Source of the DNA: an uncultured Anaeromusa sp.
GTDB taxonomy: Bacteria > Bacillota > Negativicutes > Anaeromusales > Anaeromusaceae
Assembly (NCBI RefSeq): GCF_963676855.1
Contig: NZ_OY781460.1
Span: 2,592,501-2,656,500, forward strand
Length of the DNA stretch: 64,000 nucleotides
Direction of reading: 5' to 3'
Shown piece by piece: positions 1 to 7,586 of this stretch. A program made the translations under genes and the position numbers. The notes under the pieces were generated by a model. It was given only the letters and a program-made list of their open reading frames with translations. It was not told the origin of the DNA and ran no database searches. Within the stretch, counting starts at the first letter, position 1. Every line of letters starts with the position of its first letter.

Positions 1-1
1 T

Positions 2-661
2 GACGGCACTTTGCTGCGATCCGCAAAAGCTGGCCTCTATGCATTTGAAGAAGCCATGCTGCTTTTCTTCAAAAAGAAAACCTCTTTTGATAGCATTCCC
101 ACAGCAGGACGCACCGACTGGTTTATTGCCAAAACTATCTTTGAACGCTTCGGCTATGCTAACTCCTCTGCGGTCGAACGCCAGAACTTTATTGAGCTTT
201 ATGAGTCGTTGTTGCCAGCCCATCTAAAAGCACGCCAGGGTTTAGTACTTCCCGGCGTAAAAGCAGCTTTGTCCTGGAGCCAGCAACAGCCGCAAATTAA
301 AACACTGCTGCTCACAGGCAATACTCGTCAAGGCTCCCTTGCGAAATTGACTCATTATGGTTTAAAAGACTTCTTTGACTTCGACGCCAGCATCTTCTGC
401 GATTTTGATGAAGAGCGCAATGAACTGTCCCGCCGCCTTTGGCTAGATCTGCAAACCAAGTCCCCCTCCCTCACAGGGCAGCAAATCTTAATTATTGGCG
501 ATACTCCTCATGACATTCTTTGCGGCCAAGCGATTGGTGCTCATACTGCTGCCGTTGCCACCGGCCAATACGCAACAAACGAGTTGATTTCCTTCAAGCC
601 TTCCGCAGTCTACAAGCAGCTTCCTGAGCCGGAAATACTCTTTGCCCCGCTGCAAAATTAG
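2..661 (+). CDS. HAD-superfamily phosphatase (5' end outside window)
   Basis: Haloacid-dehalogenase-type hydrolase, probably a phosphoglycolate-phosphatase-like enzyme acting on a small phosphorylated metabolite. The frame is open from base 2 and begins with Asp-Gly-Thr-Leu-Leu, which is the end of HAD motif I (DxDGTLL). The nucleophile aspartate and the true start therefore lie just upstream of the window, and the TTG at 11 is not the start. Motif II is the Thr of LLLTGNTRQG and motif IV is IGDTPHD near the C-terminus. The cap domain lies between motifs I and II. It converges with nif3, separated by a bidirectional terminator. Family assignment is firm; the substrate cannot be read. Confidence 0.85.
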   Translation, partial: DGTLLRSAKAGLYAFEEAMLLFFKKKTSFDSIPTAGRTDWFIAKTIFERFGYANSSAVERQNFIELYESLLPAHLKARQGLVLPGVKAALSWSQQQPQIKTLLLTGNTRQGSLAKLTHYGLKDFFDFDASIFCDFDEERNELSRRLWLDLQTKSPSLTGQQILIIGDTPHDILCGQAIGAHTAAVATGQYATNELISFKPSAVYKQLPEPEILFAPLQN

Positions 662-670
662 AAGAGAACG

Positions 671-750
671 CTACTCAGCGTAACCGAGAAAAGCCCGAGA
701 ATAAGGATTGAACAAGAGTCACGGAAGGCCGCGCAGAGGGTTACGCTAGG
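671..750 (+). repeat. Degenerate intergenic repeat, copy A
   Basis: Contains GAACAAGAGTCACGGA (from 710) followed by GCAGAGGGTTACGCTAGG. It resembles sequences at 885-934, 57824-57874, 59369-59427 and 63034-63088. Its outer ends (CTACTCAGCGTAACC at 671 and GGGTTACGCTAGG at 738) are partly inverted copies of each other. Family membership rests on reading by eye. Confidence 0.4.
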
Positions 751-796
751 AATGCTTGTATTTGAAACTTTTATTGGAGTAAGCCTGTTCGCAAAC

Positions 797-843
797 AAAA
801 AAGCAATTCCATTACGCCTTTTGGCAAACGGAATTGCTTTTTC
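797..843. terminator. Bidirectional intrinsic terminator
   Basis: Arms AAAAAAGCAATTCC (797-810) and GGAATTGCTTTTTCT (830-844) pair, with T-runs on both strands. It lies between the convergent HAD gene and nif3. The 662-944 gap otherwise holds only repeat copies A and B. Confidence 0.75.
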
Positions 844-884
844 TTTACTATACATTTCACAAATCACACCAAGAGTATTCAGAA

Positions 885-934
885 TCCCGCAACCCTTAGT
901 TTTCTCCTCCGGTTACTCCGCTTCTCTTGTTCGG
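885..934 (-). repeat. Degenerate intergenic repeat, copy B
   Basis: On the minus strand this reads CCGAACAAGAGAAGCGGAGT, then AACCGGAGGAGAAAAC and AAGGGTTGCGGG. It matches the pattern of copy C at 57824 (GAACAAGAGTAAAGGGAGTA) over most positions. It sits directly 3' of nif3. Confidence 0.4.
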
Positions 935-944
935 TCCCCTGTTT

Positions 945-2075
945 CTACTCACCGCACGGTTCCCAAGAAAACACATCGCGTTCCGACTGGGCAGCCATTA
1001 CTTCCACATTCCATTTCCCAGCTACAGACTGTGCTTGTAAATACTGAGCCAATTTCCCTACCATCAACTTTTCCGTACCAAAATGGCCTGCGTCAAGCAG
1101 CGCCACGCCGCTGTTTTGAGCCTGCTGCGCCTCGTGATACTTTATGTCTCCGGTTATCAGCACATCAGCGCCGCGAAAAGCCGCTTTACCGATTAAGCTA
1201 GCACCGGCGCCGCCGCAAACGGCTACCTTATGGATGCTTCTTTGCGAATCCCCTACCAACCTCACGCCCGGTAAATCAAGCTTCTTTGCCACCTGTCGTG
1301 CCAGCTCCGACAACGTCATCTTTCCTTGCAGCAAGCCAATACGACCTAACCCGCCTTCACGACGCTCATTAGCTAGAGAGTATAAATCATAGGCAACTTC
1401 TTCATAAGGATGGCTGCGCAACATGGCTCGCAATACTCGCCCGGAAATACGCTGCGGCAAAATGGTTTCCAAACGAATCTCCTGCGTTCTTTCTAGTTCT
1501 CCCTGTTTCCCTCTATAAGGATTAGTTCCTTCCAAAGGCAAGAACGTTCCTTCTCCAGCGCTTTGAAAGCTGCAATGACTGTAGCGACCAATATGACCCG
1601 CTCCAGCGCGAGCCAGCGCGTCTCGCACCATTTCAACTGCTTCAACTGGCACAAAGACGACTAATTTAAGCAGTTTTTCTTCCGGTCCCGCTTGTAAAAC
1701 ATCCACATTCTGCAACTCGAGCGCTTCCGCCAGCCAATCGTTCAAGCCGCCTGTCGCGTAATCGAGATTGGTATGCGCTGCGATAAGAGCCACATTGTCC
1801 CGCAAAAATTGTTGTAGCAAATTTCCTGGAAAACGATCAGTATATATCTGCTCCAGCGGTTTAAAAATAAACGGATGATGTGCTACAACCAAATCGGCCC
1901 CAACTTCCTTTGCTTCCGCTGCCACGGCTGCGTTTACATCTAAGGCCACCAAAATACGCCGTATCTCTTGCGCCCCCTGGCCAAGCTGCAAGCCGACGTG
2001 ATCCCATTCTTCCGCTAAACGCCGCGGCGCCAATTGTTCTAGCGACTCCATTACTACCTGCAATTTTACAGACAT
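945..2075 (-). CDS. Nif3-like dinuclear metal-centre protein
   Basis: Nif3/YqfO (NGG1-interacting factor 3-like) family, forming toroidal hexamers with a two-metal site per subunit; the cellular reaction is not settled. Visible metal-site segments are VVAHHPFIFKPL and AAHTNLDYATGG in the N-terminal half and GDIKYHEAQQA near the C-terminus. About 376 residues, the long YqfO form with a central PII/CutA-like insert. The start is the ATG at 2075, preceded by GGAGGAGAAACGAAA; a longer reading to 2111 lacks a ribosome site. It overlaps the 3' end of trmK by 10 bases, so the two are translationally coupled. trmK-nif3 is a conserved pair that usually follows rpoD. Confidence 0.9.
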   Translation of the reverse strand: MSVKLQVVMESLEQLAPRRLAEEWDHVGLQLGQGAQEIRRILVALDVNAAVAAEAKEVGADLVVAHHPFIFKPLEQIYTDRFPGNLLQQFLRDNVALIAAHTNLDYATGGLNDWLAEALELQNVDVLQAGPEEKLLKLVVFVPVEAVEMVRDALARAGAGHIGRYSHCSFQSAGEGTFLPLEGTNPYRGKQGELERTQEIRLETILPQRISGRVLRAMLRSHPYEEVAYDLYSLANERREGGLGRIGLLQGKMTLSELARQVAKKLDLPGVRLVGDSQRSIHKVAVCGGAGASLIGKAAFRGADVLITGDIKYHEAQQAQNSGVALLDAGHFGTEKLMVGKLAQYLQAQSVAGKWNVEVMAAQSERDVFSWEPCGE

Positions 2076-2767
2076 TTTCGTTTCTCCTCCATCGCAGCAA
2101 TTCGTCCGCAAAGCTCCCTATACCGCTGCGTATTGACAGCCGCCTTGCTTTTTCCCATCTCTGTGGCAACACTGTGCGCATGTTCGAGTCGTTCGTCCAA
2201 CAGCCTAGCTAGCAGTGGATGTTGTTTTTGCCACAACAGCGGACCTATCTCAAATAAAATATCTTCGTGCATTTTCGCCACATGTCCCGGCTCCGCCACT
2301 AGGAACTCATAGAGCCGCCCCTCTTCTTCTAGTAGCTCCTCCTTTACTACTACAAAATTATGGCACCCTAGCCAGCGGCGCAACGCGCCAGAACCAATCA
2401 TCGGCTGCAAAATAAGTCTCTTAACGCCAGGCATCACCGCCGGCTGCGCCTCAAAAATTTGAATCATAGTAGTGGCCCCCATGCCGGCCAAGATCAACAC
2501 GTCTGCTTCCTCTGGCTGCAACACCGCCAAGCCATCACCATGGCGCACCGAAATAACTTCAGAAAATCCGGCTTCTGCAACCGCTTCGCGAGCCGTTTCA
2601 AAAGGACCTTTATGCACATCGCCAGCTATAGCACGTAAACACCGTCCTGTACCAACAAGATATAATGGTAGTAGCGCATGATCTGTACCAATATCTGCCG
2701 GGACGCTGCCTGTGGGAACTTCCTCCGCCAGCGCCTGCAGACGTTTACTCAATATAGGAATGCTCAT
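2066..2767 (-). CDS. trmK: tRNA (adenine(22)-N1)-methyltransferase TrmK
   Basis: SAM-dependent methyltransferase making m1A22 in tRNA. 233 residues, normal for the family. The N-terminal SAM-binding motif VPADIGTDHALLPLYLV and the following acidic loop (AIAGDVHKGPF) are plain; the tail is a helical, charged segment. The ATG at 2767 has TTAGGAGGAAGATC just before it. That Shine-Dalgarno abuts a terminator hairpin (2781-2820), leaving no space for a separate promoter. In Bacillus-type genomes trmK follows rpoD directly; here tRNAs and an amidohydrolase/transporter module lie between. Confidence 0.92.
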   Translation of the reverse strand: MSIPILSKRLQALAEEVPTGSVPADIGTDHALLPLYLVGTGRCLRAIAGDVHKGPFETAREAVAEAGFSEVISVRHGDGLAVLQPEEADVLILAGMGATTMIQIFEAQPAVMPGVKRLILQPMIGSGALRRWLGCHNFVVVKEELLEEEGRLYEFLVAEPGHVAKMHEDILFEIGPLLWQKQHPLLARLLDERLEHAHSVATEMGKSKAAVNTQRYRELCGRIAAMEEKRKCL

Positions 2768-2780
2768 GATCTTCCTCCTA

Positions 2781-2820
2781 AATAATAAACCCGCAGCCTT
2801 TAGACTGCGGGTTTATTATA
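2781..2820 (-). terminator. Intrinsic terminator after the symporter gene
   Basis: Arms AATAATAAACCCGCAG (2781-2796) and CTGCGGGTTTATTATA (2805-2820) form a 14-16 bp stem. It follows the symporter stop (2838) and ends 13 bases before the trmK start codon. Confidence 0.8.
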
Positions 2821-2837
2821 TCACGCTCTACCTCTAA

Positions 2838-4313
2838 TCAGGAAACCTTTTCCGCCTCCACTGACGGCACCTGTGACTTCATTCGGTACACAACTTCATT
2901 GACGACAACGTAGATAAACGTATTGATCGTCAGCGCCACAAAACCGGCATTTAAATGAATGCTTCCTAACGTAAAGGGATCCATTTTGTTCAAAATCAAG
3001 GTAAATACCAGTAATTCTCCTATCAGCAAGCCAGCGATAGCGCCTTCTTTCGACGCCTTGCGCCAGAACAAGCCAAAAACGATCATCGGGAAAAATTGTG
3101 TTACTCCCGAATAACCGGTCAAAAGTAAATTGACCAACATGTTTGGCAGAAAAATAGCCAACATCAAAGCGATCCCCGTAAGAAGCAGGACCACAAAGCG
3201 CGCCACGCGTCCAGTCTCATTGGGACTCATGTTTTTACCAGCAGTCTTACCGTAAATATTACGTGAAACCAACATCGAAGTGGAAAGAATCAAGTCTGCC
3301 GCAGGAATCATGCAAGCCAATGCGCCTGCTCCGCCTACAAGCCCTAGCACCCAACCGGGGAACAGATTTTGCACCACTGCCATAAAAGCCATATCCGGCA
3401 CCTTCAAGGCAGGCTCCAAAACCAACAAGGCTGTAAAACCAACAAGCATGGGGAATAATAGACAGTATTGGTATAAAGGCAGATATACCGCATTGTGGCG
3501 AAGAACTTCCGGAGACCTCGCACTGAACGTATTGGCGGAAAAATGAGGCCACATGTAAAAGCCCAAGCTAGTTACTACCAAAGTCGACATAGCCCAGGTT
3601 ACGTCTAAATTAGGAGTTCCTCCCGGCAAGGATAAAAATCCGGGCTTGGCCGTATCTAAGGCTTCAAACATGCCGCCGACGCTGCCGAAATAATGGTACG
3701 GCAAGTACAAACCGAAAAAGACTACCGCCACCATCATAATGGTATCCTTAATAACGGCCGTAGAGGCAACTCCCTTCAAACCGCTTACATACACAAAAGT
3801 CGCTACAAGAGAAAAAGCAATCAACATGGCCGGAACCCTGGTAATCTGTCCGTAGGAACAAGTTTCAATAATAAGTCCTAAGCCGGTCAGCTGTAATTGC
3901 AGATACGGCAGTAAAAAAGCAACCCCCACTAAAGCAGTCCCAAACGCTAATTTTTCACTTTTATATAAGTGCGCAATTAAATCCGGCTGTGTCAAAAGTT
4001 TGTTGGCATGACCGACTTCGCAAATTTTAGGCAACACATGGTAACCAACCACGTAGGCCAAGCCACCATAACCTAAAATATAGAAAATCGGACCGCCTTT
4101 AGCGTAGGCCCAACCGCTGGCGCCTAGAAAAGCAAAAGCTGTATAAATCTCTCCCGCTAGCACAAACCAATTCAGCCAGCGACCGAAACTACGTCCACCA
4201 ACTGCCCACTCTTCGAGATTTAGCTTGTTTTTCATGCCGGGAACCATACCGATAATGAAAACCAGCCCCAACATAATGGCAATCACCACTAAAGAAGTAA
4301 CTTCATTCGTCAT
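2838..4313 (-). CDS. Sodium:solute symporter (SSS family)
   Basis: Inner-membrane Na+-coupled transporter of the SSS/LeuT-fold family, 491 residues with about 13 hydrophobic segments. The N-terminal segment containing AVGGRSFGRWLNWF followed by GEIYTAFAFLGASGWAYAKG is typical of the monocarboxylate/pantothenate-like branch. Later, VSGLKGVASTAVIKD and PAADLILSTSMLVSRNIY are conserved family segments. The start codon overlaps the stop of the DUF3311 gene by ATGA. Just upstream lies an M20 amidohydrolase, so uptake of an acylated amino acid or its product is plausible. The substrate is inference only. Confidence 0.88.
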   Translation of the reverse strand: MTNEVTSLVVIAIMLGLVFIIGMVPGMKNKLNLEEWAVGGRSFGRWLNWFVLAGEIYTAFAFLGASGWAYAKGGPIFYILGYGGLAYVVGYHVLPKICEVGHANKLLTQPDLIAHLYKSEKLAFGTALVGVAFLLPYLQLQLTGLGLIIETCSYGQITRVPAMLIAFSLVATFVYVSGLKGVASTAVIKDTIMMVAVVFFGLYLPYHYFGSVGGMFEALDTAKPGFLSLPGGTPNLDVTWAMSTLVVTSLGFYMWPHFSANTFSARSPEVLRHNAVYLPLYQYCLLFPMLVGFTALLVLEPALKVPDMAFMAVVQNLFPGWVLGLVGGAGALACMIPAADLILSTSMLVSRNIYGKTAGKNMSPNETGRVARFVVLLLTGIALMLAIFLPNMLVNLLLTGYSGVTQFFPMIVFGLFWRKASKEGAIAGLLIGELLVFTLILNKMDPFTLGSIHLNAGFVALTINTFIYVVVNEVVYRMKSQVPSVEAEKVS

Positions 4314-4516
4314 CGCAGATCCCCCCTTTCTTCTCGTCCCTTATCAAGATGGTACAAAACACTCAGGCAGAGAAACGCAATAAATACGCCAGCAACCAGC
4401 CAGAAAGCCAGAAAAGGCAGGCCCATTACCAACGGTTTAACTCGATTGGCAAAAGGCAAAAAAGCAATAGTCCAGATGAACGGTATGAGGGTCAGCAGCA
4501 CTCTAAGCCATTTCAT
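4310..4516 (-). CDS. DUF3311-family small membrane protein
   Basis: A 68-residue protein with two hydrophobic segments (VLLTLIPFIWTIAFLPFANR and the stretch around AFWLVAGVFIAFLCL) and a charged C-terminus. DUF3311 proteins are recurrent neighbours of SSS symporters and are thought to be accessory subunits; no activity is established. The ATG at 4516 is chosen because AAAGGAG is seven bases upstream. The ATG at 4522 is too close to that site, and the reading to 4537 has none. Stop and symporter start overlap (ATGA), implying strict coupling. Confidence 0.75.
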   Translation of the reverse strand: MKWLRVLLTLIPFIWTIAFLPFANRVKPLVMGLPFLAFWLVAGVFIAFLCLSVLYHLDKGREERGDLR

Positions 4517-4575
4517 AGACATTCTCCTTTCATGCATACAGGCTTATATCGTGAACAGAGTCGCCTCTGCTGTGT

Positions 4576-5742
4576 TTATTTTTTCCCTAATTTCCAAATA
4601 GTCCTTAGCATAATCTCCACACCTTTCGGCAGTACTTCTTCGTCTAAATCAAAGCGTGGATGATGATGCGGGTATACGCTGCCTGCAGCTTCATTGCCGA
4701 TTCCCAAAAAGAAGAAGGCTCCTTTGGTTTTTTCCAGGTAGTGCGAAAAATCTTCCGCTCCCAACACCGGCGGCATATCAAACAGTCCATCTTCGCCAAG
4801 CGCTTCTTTAGAAGCTTGCGCCACAACGCTGGCAACTTCGGGATTATTGATCACGGGCGGATAGCCTTTAATAATATCTACCTTGCATTGCGCCCCCATC
4901 GTATTGGCAATGCCGCAGCTCATCCGCCGGATATGTTCATGAATCGCATTTCTCACTTCATCTTCAAAGGTTCGCACCGTTCCTTTAATAAGCGCCGTAT
5001 CGGGAATTATATTGAACGCATCGCCTGATTTGAAAATCCCTACCGAAACAACGCCATGTTCCATGGGATTTACCAAGCTGGACGTGATGGTCTTTAACGC
5101 ATTGATGATCTGCGCGCCAATCCAGATTGGATCTACTGTTTGCTGTGGCAGAGATCCATGACCGCCGCGGCCTTGAATCTCAATGGAAAATTCATCCGGC
5201 GCCGCCATCATCGCCTCTGGTAAAACAAGCACCTTACCACTGGGAACATCTTTCCAGACATGCGTTCCTAATACATAATCTACGCCATCCAGAGCGCCTG
5301 CGGCAATCATAGGCGCTGCGCCCCCTGGCAGTTGCTCTTCACTAGGTTGAAACAAAAGCCGTACCGTTCCGAACAGTTCTGCCCGCAACGCTACCAGCGT
5401 TTTTGCCAAACCTAACAGCATAGCCATATGTCCGTCATGACCGCAAGCATGGCTAACACCTGCTTTAGTAGAACGATAAGGCTTATCTAATTCGTCCTGC
5501 AACAGCAGCGCGTCCATGTCAGCGCGCACAGCAATTGTTTTCCCAGGTAAAGCCCCCTTGATATCGGCAACAATCCCGGTTCCTGCTATTTTATTAGGCT
5601 GCAATCCCCATTCTGTTAATAAAGCCATTATCTTTTTCTGCGTTTCAAACTCTTTGCAGCTCAATTCCGGATTTTTCCGAAACTCCCGACGCCACGCAAT
5701 AATTTCTTCTTTTTGTTTCAATACGACCGCTTCAAAATCCAT
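4576..5742 (-). CDS. M20 family amidohydrolase (N-acyl amino acid / hippurate hydrolase type)
   Basis: Zinc-type M20D amidohydrolase, 388 residues, cytoplasmic, cleaving N-acyl (acetyl, benzoyl) groups from amino acids. Seen: VRADMDALLLQDELDKPYRS, the metal-site segment HACGHDGHMAMLLGLA, FQPSEEQLPGGAAPMI with the catalytic Glu pair, GRGGHGSLPQ in the dimerisation domain, and GAEDFSHYLE with the last metal ligands. The ATG at 5742 is preferred, with GAGGAG upstream; a TTG at 5760 overlaps that site. First gene of a module with the DUF3311 protein and the symporter, suggesting peptide or acyl-amino-acid scavenging. Confidence 0.9.
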   Translation of the reverse strand: MDFEAVVLKQKEEIIAWRREFRKNPELSCKEFETQKKIMALLTEWGLQPNKIAGTGIVADIKGALPGKTIAVRADMDALLLQDELDKPYRSTKAGVSHACGHDGHMAMLLGLAKTLVALRAELFGTVRLLFQPSEEQLPGGAAPMIAAGALDGVDYVLGTHVWKDVPSGKVLVLPEAMMAAPDEFSIEIQGRGGHGSLPQQTVDPIWIGAQIINALKTITSSLVNPMEHGVVSVGIFKSGDAFNIIPDTALIKGTVRTFEDEVRNAIHEHIRRMSCGIANTMGAQCKVDIIKGYPPVINNPEVASVVAQASKEALGEDGLFDMPPVLGAEDFSHYLEKTKGAFFFLGIGNEAAGSVYPHHHPRFDLDEEVLPKGVEIMLRTIWKLGKK

Positions 5743-5847
5743 TTTCCATCCACTCCTCAAAATTACGCTTTCTGTGCAGACGTCTCTTTACAAGTAGTTT
5801 CACTCAATAGTGTTTATCCGACAAAACAACGCAACAAATATAAACAA

Positions 5848-5876
5848 AGTATACTAGAAATGAACTTTCGCCACAA
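5848..5876 (-). promoter_or_regulatory. Candidate sigma-A promoter of the amidohydrolase-symporter operon
   Basis: Minus-strand TTGTGG (5871-5876), 17-base spacer, TATACT (5848-5853), about 105 bases before the amidohydrolase start. The -35 is weak. The rest of the 5743-6092 gap shows only AT-rich sequence and the tRNA terminator at 6022-6070. Confidence 0.4.
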
Positions 5877-6021
5877 TGCGCATTCTCTTCCTTAATTCCT
5901 ACCGAAGCAGTGTACATCTGTTGCAAGCAGCTACAGAGGGGCTTTTTTTCCTTTTTCTCTCTGTAATACTTACATATCCGCTACTTTAAAGAATACATTA
6001 CTACGAAAATGCTAAAATAAT

Positions 6022-6070
6022 AAAACACAAAGGCGCGTCTCCTTTACAAGAAAACGCGCCTTTGTGTTTT
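6022..6070 (-). terminator. Terminator of the tRNA operon
   Basis: Seventeen-base arms AAAACACAAAGGCGCGT (6022-6038) and ACGCGCCTTTGTGTTTT (6054-6070) are perfect complements. The hairpin lies 23 bases past tRNA-Glu. Confidence 0.88.
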
Positions 6071-6092
6071 ATTGAAATTACACTATACAATT

Positions 6093-6167
6093 TGGTGACC
6101 CGTAAGGGAATCGAACCCTTGTTCCCGCCGTGAAAGGGCGGTGTCTTAACCGCTTGACCAACGGGCC
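6093..6167 (-). tRNA. tRNA-Glu (anticodon TTC)
   Basis: Minus-strand cloverleaf of 75 nt with encoded CCA. The acceptor starts GGCCCGT and the T-arm contains GGTTCGATTC. The anticodon loop reads CCTTTCACG with TTC in the centre. It is the last gene of the tRNA operon. Confidence 0.95.
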
Positions 6168-6175
6168 ATTTCTAG

Positions 6176-6250
6176 TGGTGGGCCCACCTGGGATCGAACC
6201 AGGGACCGGCCGGTTATGAGCCGGCTGCTCTACCGCTGAGCTATAGGCCC
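6176..6250 (-). tRNA. tRNA with CAT anticodon (Met or Ile2)
   Basis: 75 nt with encoded CCA. The anticodon stem-loop is CCGGCTCATAACCGG, anticodon CAT. There is a paired 1-72 (G-C), so it is not an initiator tRNA. The acceptor GGGCCTA resembles tRNA-Ile, which would make this the lysidine-modified tRNA-Ile2; elongator Met cannot be excluded by eye. Confidence 0.9.
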
Positions 6251-6306
6251 TAATGAAGTAGAAAACAGGTTTTCCCGAAAGAGAAAGCCTGTTCATTATG
6301 CTAAAA

Positions 6307-6382
6307 TGGCTCCTCGAGTAGGACTCGAACCTACAACCCCGCGGTTAACAGCCGCGTGCTCTACCGATTGAGCTATCGAGGA
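6307..6382 (-). tRNA. tRNA-Asn (anticodon GTT)
   Basis: 76 nt with encoded CCA. Acceptor TCCTCGA, anticodon stem-loop GCGGCTGTTAACCGC, T-arm GGTTCGAGTCC. It is the first gene of the tRNA operon. Confidence 0.95.
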
Positions 6383-6400
6383 ATGCTATCGACGTAACAC

Positions 6401-6429
6401 ATTATAATTCAGGAAGCCCTGTCTGTCAA
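6401..6429 (-). promoter_or_regulatory. Consensus sigma-A promoter of the tRNA operon
   Basis: Minus strand TTGACA (6424-6429), 17-base spacer, TATAAT (6401-6406): a perfect consensus match. It lies in the 61 bases between the rpoD stop and tRNA-Asn. Confidence 0.9.
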
Positions 6430-6443
6430 GGCCCTAACCGGCT

Positions 6444-7547
6444 TTACTCCAGAAAATCCTTCAGCTTCTTGCTCCGGCTAGGATGACGCAACTTCCGCAA
6501 TGCTTTAGCTTCAATCTGGCGAATACGTTCGCGGGTAACGCCAAAATGTTGTCCCACCTCTTCCAAGGTGCGGGCCCGTCCATCATCTAGGCCAAACCGA
6601 AGACGCAATACTTTCTCTTCACGCGGCGTCAATGTTTCCAGTACTTCTTCCAGCTGTTCCTTTAGAAGCATAAACGATGCTGCTTCTGCCGGCGCCGGAG
6701 CGTCCTGGTCCTCGATAAAATCTCCTAAATGAGAGTCTTCTTCTTCCCCAATCGGAGTTTCCAGCGAAACAGGTTCTTGGGCTATTTTCATAATCTCCCG
6801 TACTCGCTCTACGCTGATTTCCATTTCCTTAGCAATCTCTTCTGGCAAAGGCTCCCGTCCCAAATCCTGCAGCAAGTGCCGCGACACGCGAATTAGTTTA
6901 TTAATGGTTTCTACCATGTGCACAGGAATACGAATGGTACGAGCCTGATCAGCAATGGCCCTAGTAATAGCCTGACGAATCCACCAAGTCGCATAGGTGC
7001 TGAACTTATACCCTTTATTGTAGTCGAATTTTTCGACCGCTTTAATCAGTCCCAAGTTGCCTTCTTGAATCAAATCCAAAAACAACATCCCGCGGCCAAC
7101 GTAACGCTTGGCAATACTGACAACAAGACGTAAATTAGCCTCAGCCAGCCGCCGTTTCGCCTCTTCGTCCCCTTGCTCCATCCGTTTAGCCAAAGCAATT
7201 TCGTCATCCGCCGTCAGCAGCGGCACCCGGCCAATTTCCTTTAAATACATCCTGACCGGATCGTCAATACTAATTCCCTCGGGAATGGACAGATCAATGT
7301 CCACTTCCTCATGCTGCTCATTATTGGTATCTGCATCTTCAGCAGGTTCAGCTTCCGCTATTTCATCGACAATCTCGATGCCTTTGTTGGAGAAAGACTC
7401 ATACATATCGTCCATTTCGTCAGCCGAAAGCTCTTGCTTTTGCAGGCTATCCATGATTTCTCCATAAGACAGGACGCCGCCTCGTTTTTCGCCTCGCTCC
7501 AACAACGAATCCATTTGCACTTCTGGACGTACTTTTTTCTCTGTCAT
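6444..7547 (-). CDS. rpoD: RNA polymerase primary sigma factor (sigma-70/SigA)
   Basis: Housekeeping sigma factor, 367 residues. Region 1.1 is degenerate and acidic. Region 1.2 includes [18 protein letters not shown]. Region 2 carries [34 protein letters not shown] and [18 protein letters not shown]. Region 3 has [12 protein letters not shown]. Region 4.2 ends with [20 protein letters not shown], the -35 helix-turn-helix. The ATG at 7547 follows GGGAGGAGGGAGACAAGGCA; the upstream reading to 7571 lacks such a site. It is 39 bases from the dnaG stop and probably shares its transcript (dnaG-rpoD macromolecular synthesis operon). Confidence 0.97.
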   Translation of the reverse strand: MTEKKVRPEVQMDSLLERGEKRGGVLSYGEIMDSLQKQELSADEMDDMYESFSNKGIEIVDEIAEAEPAEDADTNNEQHEEVDIDLSIPEGISIDDPVRMYLKEIGRVPLLTADDEIALAKRMEQGDEEAKRRLAEANLRLVVSIAKRYVGRGMLFLDLIQEGNLGLIKAVEKFDYNKGYKFSTYATWWIRQAITRAIADQARTIRIPVHMVETINKLIRVSRHLLQDLGREPLPEEIAKEMEISVERVREIMKIAQEPVSLETPIGEEEDSHLGDFIEDQDAPAPAEAASFMLLKEQLEEVLETLTPREEKVLRLRFGLDDGRARTLEEVGQHFGVTRERIRQIEAKALRKLRHPSRSKKLKDFLE

Positions 7548-7586
7548 TGCCTTGTCTCCCTCCTCCCACACAAATCATCGGGTTGA

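Noticed and set aside
752..1201. 149-codon plus-strand open frame
   Set aside because: It crosses the terminator at 797-843 and repeat copy B, and then lies antisense to the intact nif3 gene. No family motif or ribosome site.
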